Shown here: positions 41,155 through 53,040 of the stretch, piece by piece
How the letters are laid out: the number at the start of each line of letters is the position of its first letter
Position numbering within the stretch: the first letter of the stretch is position 1
Origin: Neodiprion pinetum
Lineage: Eukaryota > Arthropoda > Insecta > Hymenoptera > Diprionidae
Length of the DNA: 64,000 nucleotides
Assembly: GCF_021155775.2 (NCBI RefSeq)
Contig: NC_060234.1
Location: forward strand, 33,973,026 to 34,037,025
Reading direction: 5' to 3'
The notes under the pieces: model-generated
Database searches by the model: none
Told to the model about the DNA's origin: nothing
What the model saw: only the letters and a program-made list of their open reading frames with translations
Made by a program: the position numbers and the translations under genes

Positions 41155-41739
41155 TGCGGCCCCTCGTCCGAGTACTCGTTCCATCTTCTACCTGCCGCTT
41201 CGCTGCAGGGCCTCAAGGGTGCCTCTGTGTGCGAGCGATGCGTCCAACGCCCATGAAGGAAGAAAAGACGGGGGACCAAGAGGAAGAAGGAACGCGACAA
41301 CGCCGCGGATCGAACGCTATCGTCCCGCACACGCACGTCGATTCAACTTGCGTAATTGAGACGCAAGCATACGCGCGTGCATCCCGTCTTCTTCGACGAC
41401 ATTGCGAGAGGGCACGAATTGTGCAGCGAGAAGTCTTAAGGCTCCGATCGAAGATGAACTTTCGTCGAGTCCTTCGGACGGCGACGCTTTCTTGGACGGA
41501 CACAACGATCGAACAACGATTATGATCGATTCGCGTGTATCTCAAGGAAACAATCGTTTATTTGTGATTTGTAGAATTCGCTTCGTCGACTCTGCACGTC
41601 ATGGCTGAGACCGTATTTCAATCCGTTAGGATACATCTTATGCTCTTCGAAGCGGAGTTCTTTGCTTGTCAAACTTTCGTATCACAATTTTCAAATTTAC
41701 CGAGTATTGAATGTGTTACAATACGCTCTCTCGACAGGA

Positions 41740-42230
41740 GAGGGACCCCTAGCCCGCTATTTATTTTTTGTGGCTTTTGAGCACCGGATACAAGTTGTTT
41801 TGATTTATCTCGAACCAATTCATCATTATATTGCCATAATTTGAAAAATTAAAAAAAAACTTAAAAAATACCAGGGCACAAAGGACTCCCTCCAAAAAAT
41901 TATGGCAAAAAATTTTGTACGTTTTATTTTCAGTAACTGCATCCTTTAATTCTACCTGTATTGAATAAGTCGTTGATAATATCTGTCAATACTTATGACC
42001 AAGAAAATTTATATTACGGAGCAAATGGCTTTTGTCAAAAATATTGTTGTTTAAAAATATGTTTAAAAAGACAATTTTTTCCCAAAACTTTTGGAGGGTC
42101 TATCGAGCTGCGAGTATTTCGTATCGCTCTGAAACTTGGTGAATATATCAAATTTATAAAAATACGACATGACATTTTTCAAGGGGTCCGTCATCCCCCT
42201 CATTATCCTGTAATAATATAGTAATACAGT
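41740..42230. repeat. Unclassified AT-rich interspersed repeat
   Basis: This AT-rich block starts near GGGACCCCTAGCCCGCTATT and ends near GGGGTCCGTCATCCCCC. It contains an inverted pair, CCCTCCAAAAAATTATGGCA at about 41888 and its imperfect complement ending TTTTGGAGGG at about 42097. The composition and sharp edges against GC-richer flanks suggest an inserted repeat. I cannot name a family, and there is no coding content. Confidence 0.35.
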
Positions 42231-42300
42231 AAGGTAGATGTTCCATAGTTGAGGAGTACTTCTGTATTCAAATTTACCGAGAAGTGAACAAAATACAGTG

Positions 42301-42700
42301 CACACTGAGAAAAATTTTTAGTTCCGGTTACCGCTCACTCTTTAACTATTTTCATTTTTTACCACAATCGAAAAATATAGTTTTAGGTACAAAATGAAAA
42401 TTGGTTTTGTAGCTGTTACCAGAAAGTCTAGTATCTCTTACTATTTTTCCTCATTACGATCACTGTTGCTATATTTTCTTGCAACCGTTGCGAAAATTTA
42501 ATGCTCGCGCAACAATAAATTGATGTTAAAGCCTTAGTTAACTAGAAAAGTACAGTAAACCGAACAAACTGCTTTTGCGTTGCAATTACCAAAAAAGAAT
42601 CGACAATAGCGCAAAATGGTTAGGCGTAATCCCAACAACATTCAAACAGTTTTTTTGCCGATACCCGTTTTACTGCATTTTTCTAGTTGCTATAAAAATG
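42301..42700. mobile_element. Fragment of a dispersed element starting CACACTGAGAAAAA
   Basis: The sequence begins abruptly with CACACTGAGAAAAATTTTTA, an end type I associate with inverted-repeat elements in insect genomes, and continues AT-rich with no coding frame. Its partner end may be the CACACTCAGAAAAA end (reverse strand) at 47037, which would make a 4.7-kb composite holding the foldback element. Otherwise this is a truncated copy. The right boundary given is approximate. Confidence 0.35.
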
Positions 42701-43008
42701 AAATATTTTTCGGTGCACTATCTCGCCAGGGCTACTCTCAATAAGGCCGCTTCCCGTTTTCGTACTCGGTTGCTCTCCCCCGTTCCCTAGCCTAAGCTGT
42801 TCTCTCAAGCACAACTCTGAATAGAGACCGAGCGTTAGTACGAGTGTCCCTGAATGAAAAACCCCTCGGTTGGACAAACACAGCCGACCCAGCGCTGTCG
42901 TCAATTTCCCGTACTGTCTGTGCAGAGCAGCACAGCAAATGCAATGCTTTGCAAGCTCGAGAGTGACTGGCGGGGGGCCTCCGATTATTGAAAAACAGCT
43001 TTCCTTCA

Positions 43009-43886
43009 CGTACGTTAACTTAGCACAACCACTTACAAAAATCGAAATAGTATCTCTTGGATAATTTGCCGTTAATTAGCCGCTAATTAGCCGTGAAAAA
43101 ATTTATTTTGCCGCGTGTCAAATTTTCGAAAAAATCGATGGTGTACAAATGTACAGTATTATTTTTCACACGGAAAAACTCACAGCTGACGGTTTGGTGG
43201 CTGAAACAGCGGCGAGAGGCGAGGGGACGGTTCGACAGAGTTTCAGGTCGAGAGAAGTCAACACTGTCATCGGTTTTTTTTTTCTTAATTCAGGTTCCGA
43301 CAAATTTCAAAATTCCATGGGTCAGTAGCGGCTAATTAGCGGCAAATTTCGGTGCCTTGGAAACTTTTTTACGATCAACCCTCCATGCAGAATTAGCACA
43401 CGGTTGTGGTGTTTCCGAGAGAAGTCAGCACTGCCATCGATTTTTTAAAAAAAATTCAGGTTTCGACAAATTTCAAAATTCCATGGGTCAGTAGCGGCTA
43501 ATTAGCGGCAAATTTCTGTACTTTTCGCAATACCCTACAATCAACCCTGAGTAGTTATTCTTCGTGCGGTTATGCTGTCTTAGTGTGAAGTTGGCATAAC
43601 CCTCAAGTTTTTCGAAAATTTGGGCTCCAACTGTCATTATGACTACAACTGATCATCAGCGACTAATTAGTGGCAAATTACGGTTCCATTCAAAATCACC
43701 AATCATTAACCCGTCGTAGTTTTTTTACTCGTGGTTGTGCTATCTTTTTGTGAAGTTTGCAGGGCCATCGATTTTTTCGAAAATTTGACACGCTGTAAAA
43801 TAAATTTTTTCACGGCTAATTAGCGGCAAATTATCCGAGAGATACTATTTCGATTTTTGTAAGTGGTTGTGCTAAGTTAACGTACG
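43009..43886. mobile_element. Foldback-like element with ~125-bp inverted arms and internal ~165-bp repeats
   Basis: The left arm (43009-43141) and right arm (43765-43886) are inverted copies of each other with few differences. The main one is an 11-bp duplication (GTTAATTAGCC) in the left arm. Both arms begin CGTACGTTAACTTAGCACAA when read inward. Between them the landmark GCGGCTAATTAGCGGCAAAT or a variant recurs on the + strand at about 43328, 43494, 43659 and 43812, giving spacings of 166, 165 and 153 bp. Other parts of the unit (CCATCGATTTTTT, AATTTCAAAATTCCATGGGT) recur with it. The left arm is therefore an inverted copy of the last repeat unit. There is no coding capacity. I see no clear target duplication, so the true ends could be wider. 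Confidence 0.65.
43160..43886. repeat. ~165-bp tandem repeat, about four diverged units
   Basis: The units share a GAAGT...CCATCGATTTTTT start, a central CTAATTAG(C/T)GGCAAATT and a CAATCAACCC / TGGTTGTG(C)T end. Units 1 and 2 are the most alike, with near-identical runs over AATTTCAAAATTCCATGGGT and the following GCGGCTAATTAG. Units 3 and 4 are more diverged. The last unit forms the right inverted arm. The spacing is satellite-like, but the copy number is low. Confidence 0.65.
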
Positions 43887-44636
43887 TCTTTCCTTCTAAC
43901 CATGTAGCAACTCTATTGAGTGCACTGTACAGTAAGATACAAAGCCGGTAGTCGAGGAGCATAGACTCATAGAGATAAACTGCGCGCTCTTACGAGGCTG
44001 CTGAAGCCGGGACCGAAGGACAGAGCTAGTCCTGCAGTGGTCCTCTCTCTCCATCGCACGATCAAGCGAGCGCCGAGCAACCGCCAGACGAGGAAAGCGA
44101 TAAGACAAGCGGGAAGAAGGTATACTTGTATAAGTCTGTATTTTTCCCCAGCAACAATAAGTCAACCGATTAGAGTGAGAGAAAATGCCTGTAGATATTG
44201 TTCTCTCTGTCCCGTCGCGGTTCCAGCTCGGTATTTCAGTTATCAAATTTACTGAGAATCACCGAATACTGAATAATTTACATTAAGGTCGTTATATTTT
44301 GCACATGGAATCTTAGTATCCTCCTTTTTCCCTTCAGCTATTGTGCAGTCTGCGATAATCCTGAATAGCGTATAGCTGCTGTTATTGATTCCAATAACTC
44401 AACAGAACCTTGAACTTAGGAGGTACGCGGAAGCCCTACGATGGGTTCGTGCTAAGAGTGCAGCGACGAGATATCAGTGCTGGCATCTCTTTACTACTGA
44501 GGCATGAGCAATTTACTGCGGGAAAAATTACCGCCTAGCGGCGACCGCTGAGCTGCCGCTCAAGCGTGGAACTTTCGGTACATCCCAAATTTTGGGTGAT
44601 TCTACCCCTTAATTCGCGTTGGGACGCCTGCGTACC

Positions 44637-44658
44637 TTTTTTTTTTTTTTTTTTTTTT
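44637..44658. repeat. T22 homopolymer
   Basis: A run of about 22 T residues inside the repeat island. It could be the poly(A) end of a retro-copy inserted on the - strand; I find no matching body. Confidence 0.85.
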
Positions 44659-45751
44659 CTTGCAGCATTTTATTAATTTCAATACTTTTCCGAAAAGATT
44701 TTTTTTTCGAAATTTTTCTTCTTGATGTTTTTGTTCGTCCGCCATATTGGATCCACGAATTCGAACTTTCGAATTTCGAGTTCAGATTCGTAATCAGCCA
44801 CCCCAAAAGCCCATTTATGCAATATTTCAAGCGAATCGCATGTAAGTAAAAATTTATGCATGAAAGCGTCAAAAGTTTAAATTATAAGCAACATTTTCAA
44901 CAAAAGATACAGCGGTCGAATGCTATGTGTTTTTCGTATTTCCAATCGACGGAAATCCCGAACCATTATAATCCGGCTCGGTACGCTGCAACTTACAGTA
45001 CACGGAAACCGTAAAACTCACGGAGTTTGAGAGTTTAAATCTTTCATCTTCTATGCAAATCCTTTAAGTACACAGCTATGTACTCTCCGGATTAGCTGCT
45101 CGCGAAGTGCCCGGAGGTACTTTGTACCTGGAATGCTCAATAGACCAAGAAATTCACCCACAATATATCTTCGTTGTACTTGCGGATTAGAGCCGGAGTA
45201 AGAACCCAAGAACCCTGAAATTTGTATTAGTTACATGCAAGGCTTTCAAGACCCGTGACATTTTGTATGATGGTTTTATCTAAGTATCGAAAGACTTTGA
45301 ACCACCGGATGGACCAATGACTATGTCGTAGTTCAAACATGGGTAGAACGCAAACAGCCTCGATCTAATCGCGTCTCAGTTATCACTCGAAAACTCTCGG
45401 AACTGTTTGCACAGCATCGCAGAGCGCTGGCGTTGCTTCAGATTTTTCCCTCGTGCAGTCTCGCAATGCTTACCCACCCTATAATGACGCACGGAAATAC
45501 TCCGTGTCAAATTCACTGTTTACGTGCAAAAACTGGCAATTACAATATTAGTCATCGTAGTTTCATGGTCAAGCTGCAAGTTAGCTGAACAATGCCTATT
45601 TACACCCTAAGATAGCGGGTATATTGGACGAATATCCAGTTTCAATAAGGACAATGACCTTTGAAATTTTACCTGAAAATTTTTTTCATTAGGATGAGCA
45701 CGTGCGCAACGGGTCGCCTAATCAGAAATATTTATTGTGCGCTCAATATTG

Positions 45752-45777
45752 TTACAACAGGCCTGTCTCTGTTGTAA
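45752..45777. repeat. Perfect 9-bp stem-loop
   Basis: TTACAACAG (45752-45760) pairs with CTGTTGTAA (45769-45777) across an 8-nt loop that itself overlaps the palindrome ACAGGCCTGT. It lies in the repeat-rich 41.7-48.5 kb island. Its function is unknown. Confidence 0.5.
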
Positions 45778-46128
45778 AGGGAAAGACGGAACGAACTTAG
45801 AAGCTACTAAGCGACCTGACTACTGAAAGCAGTCAAGACGTTAGCGAATGCAATGTACTGCACAACAATACGACGGTGCACACAACGCAACCACAGACGG
45901 ATTAGGGTACTATAAGAAACCATTTAAGCAGTACTTGATTTGTGAAAATAAATAGGTTTGCCATAATAGGGCAAAGACTGTAGGGTTACTTTGAGGAATC
46001 CTACAGAGTATCCTGACGGCTCGCTTCGCTTTGGGGCTACGATAGGTGAAATATTTTATTCCTGGATATCTTCCGGGTTTTGAACTCTATATTGTTTTTC
46101 AACGGCGCGGCGATGTGTAGATCTACTG

Positions 46129-47037
46129 CATGGAGAGAAAAAAGTCGTTAAATCAACCAGATCCATATAGTCAATGAGATGAAAAATTGTTGCTTCAATC
46201 GTTATTTTGTGAGAATGAATATACCGTAGTTAACATAATAAATTCTGTCTGGTCAAATCAACCAAACGAGTTATTTCGACTATGCGATTGCTTTGATTGT
46301 AAAATTTGATACGTCCAAACAATATTTAGTTTAGTGTCAACTCAATGATCCGGTTGAATAAAGGGGTACCTGCGGCTGAGCGCGTGCAATCGCTTCAACT
46401 AAAAAAATACTAATTATTAGCATTACTGTAAAATATACCAATTACCGTCATTGAGTTAAAAATTACAATTTCATTTTTGATCGGAACCATTCCAAAGGAT
46501 TGCAGAACTTCCTTTGATTTCATTTAGTCTCGTCAATAGAAATTTATATTAATTCTAATAAAAGATTACCTTGCTTTATAACCTGAGCGTTTCTTTATGC
46601 GAACGATGTGAGGCTATGGTCAAAAAATAAGTTGTTTCAATTAATGATTGAAACGCTATACTGAACTCAATTTTCAGTTGCTTGTACCTAGGTGTGATTT
46701 TTCAAACTGAACATGCGGTCCCGTTAACAGATTTTTGAAACCGACAAAATACGATCTTGTATTGATTAAGCGTTTGTAGAATGAAAAAGTAGAATATTGA
46801 GATTAACAAAATCATTTTCATATTAATATAATATAGGTCGTTCAAGGTAATATTTCGTTAACTGTAAATTGTCGTATTTATATTAAACAATAATTTAGTC
46901 ACCAGAAGTATTTTTCATTTAGTTTGTGCAACTTTAAATTGTTGTATAACCAAATAATGGTTTCGCCGCCCGTGAACGTCGCATTTAGTGGATCAAAATA
47001 ACGTTTTTTTGATTCAACGAATTTTTTTCTGAGTGTG
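46129..47037. mobile_element. Probable inverted-repeat DNA element (MITE), ~909 bp
   Basis: The left end is CATGGAGAGAAAAAAGTCG then TTAAATCAA. The right end, reverse-complemented, is CACACTCAGAAAAAAATTCG then TTGAATCAA. Over about 28 bases roughly 20 positions agree. Repeated TTGAATCAA/TTAAATCAACC-like motifs lie inside. There is no coding frame and no obvious target duplication. The right end also resembles the CACACTGAGAAAAA sequence at 42301, so that site and this end could bound one larger composite element. Confidence 0.5.
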
Positions 47038-47998
47038 CCAATCTTCAACTCTACCTGTTAAGCAAGATAGTGACTCATCGTGGATACGGGCAAATAGGGC
47101 GAAACGGATAGCGGGAAAGGGCAAATATTTTTTAAGACGCGTAAGACAACCTTATCGGTAGTGAATGTTTGGAAGAACTAGTTTGCTGGAAACTGTATGA
47201 TTTTCTTGTCATTTAAGTAGCAAGTACTTGTAGCTTATGCTTCCGCCAAAATAGTATATTGAGCAACGAGTGGGCAAAAGTGACGATTCTGAGTGAATGC
47301 GGATATCATACGAAATGGTTCGCTATATTTCCCAACGCGCCGTCGCTATTCATTGGGAAATAGCGTCTTTGTCATTATTCCGCCTATATTTTTACGTTCG
47401 AGTTGTGAAAATTCTTTTATCCTTCGCTTGCCATCAAGTCCGATTTGCCTCCGGATAGTATATATCTTTCTTTTTTTTTTTTTTCTCTTCGCGGAAACTT
47501 ATCATCTGTTCACCACGTTCTGTTCTCTTGAAGGAATTTTTTAATTTTCAAAGGCAAGGTTAGTTGGACAGTTCCGTTTGCCTGGAGCGAAAATACAGGA
47601 TGTCAAACAAATGATATAATGTTCTCTTTGCTGCCATTACACTTGCGCTATTTATATAGTTGACATGGAATTCACATAATGCCTACTTACATTATACGCA
47701 GTGGGTATTTTGATAAGAGAATGATATTTTTGTACGACGTATATTCTGCAGCAATAAATTGGTGTACATAGATAGTTATCTCATTTGAAACAATTACTCA
47801 CTAAGGTAATAATTATCCTTCAATTATCAACTATCAATGTGAGTAACTACGGCAGAAACAGCCTTGCAAAGACGGTTGTGCTATACATATATACTCTGTA
47901 CAGGCGAATATTTATTAACGCTATTTTTTTTTCAACTCTTATTTTCAGCTGGAGCATTAAATGTGCTTGCGCTACCGTAACTGATATTTATGTACAAC
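47038..47998. other. AT-rich non-coding DNA between two inverted-repeat elements
   Basis: It contains a T-rich run near 47471-47485. No frame exceeds 83 codons and nothing is recognised. Confidence 0.5.
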
Positions 47999-48000
47999 TA

Positions 48001-48517
48001 CCCGAGTAGAAATTGACGTAAGGCCTAGTCCGGTATAACAGCCTCATCAGACTGACATCAGGCTGTCTGATAAGGCCCTGATCAAGCTGCAACGCAGCGT
48101 TGCAGAATCGCCTGATCAGTCCGTATTTGTCAGGCCCTGATCACATTCGATGGTCAGGTCCTAGCCGAGTAGAAATTTCAATCCGCCAGGATCAGGACCT
48201 CGTCCGACCTGCCTTGCTGCCTTATCAGGCATCGTCAGTCGCTCATGAAGGCCGGTCAAAGCACCGACTGATCAGACTTTGGAAAACGATTTATCAGATT
48301 TATTAATTTTTGAAATTGTGTAACAAATCACTTACAATTAGTTTCACGTAGATGCGGAAAGAAGGCTACAGCAAATGAGTTGCTGGCACCTGTAAGAATA
48401 ATATACGGCTAAACGATATTTCGTATACGATTTTTACCTCGATATGGGTTGCTTGAGGCAAACCTGATCGGGGCCTGATGAAGCGTCAGGTTTGCCTCGT
48501 CAAAGTCTTTACTCGGG
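48001..48517. mobile_element. MITE with CCCGAGTA terminal inverted repeats and TA target duplication
   Basis: The left end reads TA-CCCGAGTAGAAATTG and the right end, reverse-complemented, reads TA-CCCGAGTAAAGACTT. The element is 517 bp with about 10-bp terminal inverted repeats. It is flanked on both sides by TA (47999-48000 and 48518-48519), the target duplication typical of Tc1/mariner-type elements. A second copy of the end sequence (CCGAGTAGAAATTTCAATC) lies inside at about 48160. The first half is crowded with CTGATCA/TCAGGC motifs in both orientations, so it can fold extensively. It has no coding capacity, so it would have needed a transposase from elsewhere. Confidence 0.75.
48455..48498. 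repeat. Perfect 13-bp stem-loop inside the MITE
   Basis: GAGGCAAACCTGA at 48455-48467 pairs perfectly with TCAGGTTTGCCTC at 48486-48498 around an 18-nt loop. It sits just inside the right end of the MITE and is probably part of the element's internal fold. Confidence 0.7.
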
Positions 48518-49875
48518 TATACGTACACTAATGAAATTTAATTTTTTCAAATCGCTCGCTCGAAATCTTTCGTAGAGAAAATGAAAAATACGCGTCGAAG
48601 AGGCAAACAATCGCATAAATCAGAAATAATTCCCTCTTTGCCAGAAGGGATTAAAGATCGCTCCGGGAAATTGGTCAATCGCCGTCGTTATAATATCTTT
48701 CGAAATCATAGTATCGGTTATTATTTTTTAATGTTCCTGCGGCAATTGAGAAACGCAAGACCGAGTAAATTTAACGACCCTTAAAGCGACGAAACGGAAG
48801 AACAGGGATTCCACATTCGAGGATACAAAGATCATAAAATCTAATTGAATGTCTCGTCTATTCAGGATCGGTGGCGTCTCCGGGCTTAGTATTCATCCAG
48901 GTTGACGTCTTCGAGGATATGTCTGGACAATTGCACACGGTGTAATTAACAACGTTGTAATGGTTCTGGGTACAGTAATTATCCGCCGTCGTCTAGCCGG
49001 AAGACGAGAAGGAGAACAAAGCGATAGGATCGCCGGACATATACATACATGCGGAGTAACGAAAAGTGTCGCAAGACTCCCGGACAAGACGAGTCGCCGT
49101 ACGTATTCACACTCTGTTGCAACGATGAGAGTTTCTAAATCACGGTAGTATCGGTCGCTGAAACGGCGGTGACGTCACTGCAACGAGTACAAATCCATCT
49201 GCCTACGAGCTCGGGTACAGAGTGTATAATAAAATCAAGCCGTGCCAATGGGGCGTGGAAAAATATGTGTATGGACAAACTTTCCGAGAAATTCTCCACC
49301 GAGATAATCAGGTGAAAATAGAAGTACCTGAAATTTCAAATTACAGTAATAGCGAGGCCTGCAATTACCCGCATAGCTGTCGTATAACCCAAAGTCACCA
49401 TGGGGCCGAGACATATTTTGTTATGGCCTGACCGCAATAAAAAGGAATTACCTACCTACGTACCACGGCTCCACGGTCAGAATGTACAGCGTCCACTTGG
49501 GTTGGATATTTGCACCTAGTGAATAAGTCAGCCTTTTGAAAAAGGCAATTATAACGCGCAAACGCGTTGTTAACTCGAGTCCGGTCATAAAAGTAAGTTC
49601 GGCGACGAAAGAAGTTAGCACTGAAACTGTGCCGGATCGGTTGTTAGGGCGGCGGTACCGGATGAGACTACGAGTAACAGGGAACAGCTTAACGCGACCC
49701 TAATGAGATTGGAAGAAGGTAGAATAGCAATCGAGGACTCGAGAATTCGTGCTCTTCCTAAATCGCAAAGTGATATCGTGAGTCACAGTTTAGACCGAGG
49801 TAAAAGTCTTTCCTTTCAAATGTTGAAATTCTAAGAAAATCTAAGCGGCTTTGCATTGGTAAACGGCAGGCAGAC

Positions 49876-49900
49876 GAACGTCGAACGTCGAATGTCGAAT
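49876..49900. repeat. 7-bp tandem repeat (GAACGTC)n
   Basis: Three to four copies of GAACGTC, the last ones changed to GAATGTC and GAATTCG. Confidence 0.8.
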
Positions 49901-51217
49901 TCGTTCCACGCAAGTTTGATTTTATTATTCGTACCCAGTTATACACGAAAATTATCACTGCAATTTAAGGGTAAAAGGATGAGATGACGCGCGTAACACA
50001 TTCAGCGCACGAAATGGATATTCGGAAGATTTTTATTACCTAGGAGGCGACGCGGTGTTTCATGCAGGTAGAATATCCAACGGTCAAAAGCCAACTGACT
50101 TTCAGCCCGGATAAAGGAGGTGGATAAAAAAATAATGGACAATTCTAATTATGCACAACACTCCGCGTGCAGAGTCCTGGCCATATCCCTGCACGTTGGT
50201 CCATGGCGGTACGTACATTGTACCGTCGCAGCCTCGGATCACTCTGAATTAATAACGCGTGAATCCCAGGTAGCGAAATTAGCATACACCTGGGGCGAAT
50301 CGGAGCTGCGACCCGTGGCCAAAGGCTCGGCTGACTTACGGTCCGTCCGTGACTTTCCCAAGCATGTTGTTAATCTTAAGATCGGTGCAGATGACTTCGT
50401 ACGACGAAGCGTCGGAATCGGGGATTTCCAAATATGTTTATCGCGGCTTAAACCGCAGCGCATTGGTAGCCCAAGGGGTTCAGCGCTGATCCGGTACAGG
50501 TAAATTCAACTGTTGGCTTGGGTAATTAGTGATACGATGCTGGCCAGAGCCCACACCTGTAAAAATGAAATTCGGGGTACCTAGAGAAAAGCCAAGGCTG
50601 CGGTATCGACACCCGGGGCGATCGTCTCCGCGGTGCAAGTTGGTACGTTGGACACCTCAGAAAACAACGCCTGGAGGCGAAACGAAAACCTGCCGATTCG
50701 GACGCAACCTCCTTTGAGCGAGTGTATTTTTTTTAACATTTCATCCGTCGAACGGAATGTGTGATCGAAAAGAACGAGACTCGGATACAACGATGTTGTA
50801 AACAATATTATACGTGTTTACGGAGGCGGGAAATCCAAACGTACGCCGAGTGAAGAGGAATATTACCAAACTATAAAGAAAATACGTATCGGAACGAGAA
50901 ACTTGATCGTTATATTTCCTGGAAGTTTTTTCCATATTTCTTGTATCAATCTTTCGTTTACTCAGATTTTCCTTCTTGTAACGCCTCTGGAAGGATTTGA
51001 TTCTTCGTGACGTGTGACTTATTATGATGTACGGCAACACCGTGACGTGCAGTTTTTGCGGTTCATATTATGCAACGGTTTAATAAAATCGTCAGTATTT
51101 TTCTACGGATATTCAAACTGAATTCGCGTCAATTCTTTTCGCTTACAACGCGTAATCTCGCAGCGGTCGTAGGAGTGCAAATTAATTATTTTTATTGCGT
51201 TACACGTATGGTTGCAG

Positions 51218-51237
51218 TTTTTTTTTTTTTTTTTTTT
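51218..51237. repeat. T20 homopolymer
   Basis: A run of about 20 T residues. Confidence 0.85.
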
Positions 51238-52281
51238 CTTCGTTCGACATATCGAGAATCGAATACAAGCATGTAATCTTAAATCAAGGGGGTGATATGC
51301 AGGCTGCAACGCCTCGCAGTCACGGGAAGCAGCACGTCGTTTGAAAAATTTCCAAATCTGTTCACGATGCAAGAAACCTTAGCTTCTAGGTTTCTGTCGA
51401 TTGATAATGACCATTGGATTCGTTTCATAACGAACGGATAAATTAATAAAATGATGTAATATCGATATAGCCGTGGTGAGCCTATCATCTGTGACGTGTA
51501 ATTGCAGCTGCTTTTTCTTGTTACACTTTATGCATGTAGGTATATTACAATCGCCGGTTGAAATTTTATACATAAATTAATAGCGGCATGATTTCCAGAA
51601 ACAACCGGTTTATCCTCATTGTTTTACGACTTATCTTACAGCTTACAAAGACCTTTTTGTTTACTATAATTAGTCACTCGCAGTGTTAATGCTCCGTTTC
51701 GCTTTTTTCCTCCTCGGCTCACCGGAAGTTTATATTATTGCACCGTGAGGTTTGTTGTCGTGTCTCTGCTAAGTCTACTTCTCAAAGATCTAGAGACTAG
51801 AATCGTCATCTCCACACAGAACAAAATTCGCATGATCTATTCTCAAACGAGACGTTATACGGATACAGCATATAGATCGGATCGTAGAAGACACCGCATA
51901 CTCGCTTACGTATAAGAATGTATAAAAACTCGCATGCAGCAGCGATGTAACGCGACGCCTCAAATCGTGATCTCACTACCTCGAAAGTCTATGCCTATGT
52001 CCGTATATGTTACACCCTCGTATAAATCTATGCCAATATGCACTGCGCACGGTATATCTAGGTATAATATCGAATGCATAGCTAGATCACAAGCTGTGCC
52101 GCTATATGATTACAATAAAAGAATATACTCAAGTCCCCGTATGTTTAATTTAAAGCCTGCAACCACGCGCGCTCCCCCTCTCTCGCTTCCTCTCTCTTCC
52201 TCTCTCTTCGCACTTGCAATTTGCATTTATCTGTACATTTCCGATTTTATGCTCCAGCGTAAAATAAACCTCATCTAACTT

Positions 52282-52307
52282 CATCTATCTATCCATCTAT
52301 CTATTTA
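52282..52307. repeat. (ATCT)n tetranucleotide repeat
   Basis: Imperfect ATCT/ATCC units. Confidence 0.75.
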
Positions 52308-53012
52308 TCGACCTGTCCGTCTTTCTCTCTTTCTCCCGTAACTCCGTATAGCTGCAACAGCACAAGGCTCGAATTATTTTCTCTTCCACCGCACACGCGT
52401 CCATCACGGTTCACAGCGTCTCCCAGCAACGCGGGGCAATGGTAGATGAACGGTGCGCACTCTCGTCGGTACGGAGCTTATATTGTCTTATTGTTAGTTA
52501 GGAAGCACGTTGAATAACCAGCGCGAAATCAGCTACAGCATCACCGCTCCTCGAACGAATTCACGCATCGTGCGTGTCAGGGACGAGGCGAGGCACGTCC
52601 CCTCCGTACAATAATTCATCATACGTGTACCTACGTAACCGTATGTATGCATGTGCGTACAGTACCCACAGGTATGTATAATCTACCTGTCCGTGCATCG
52701 GAGCGTTCGCGTATCTCAACATCGTAAGAACTATTCGAAGCAGCGCTGCAGCGTGGTGCGGGGATAGAGGACACCTTCGGTACGGTATCAACGCGCTTGT
52801 GTCGCCTTTATCAAGTTTTCCGGAACGAGGCGATAGGGCGGCGGCGAGAGGCGGAGGGACGGAGTGGCGAAGAGAGGCGGGGCGAAGCGGGGTAACTCAC
52901 TGGTCGATCGCCACAGCTACAGACACGTGAAGCATCGCGAGGGATGCGAGGGGGAGGATAGGAAAGAGCCTCTTCCCTCTCCCCCTCCCGCCCCCGTCCC
53001 GCCTACCGCCAG

Positions 53013-53040
53013 CTCGCTCTCTCTCTCTCTCGCTCTCTCC
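53013..53040. repeat. CT microsatellite
   Basis: CTCTCT run with one CG interruption, inside a GC-rich block. Confidence 0.85.

Larger units (their letters stand above)
43887..46128. other. Repeat-rich island, unclassified part
   Basis: Short recurring motifs such as ACGGAG and CTCCGTGTCAAATTCAC (near 45018 and 45500) suggest further decayed elements between the foldback element and the inverted-repeat element. I cannot set their boundaries. There is no coding frame above 116 codons. Confidence 0.35.
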
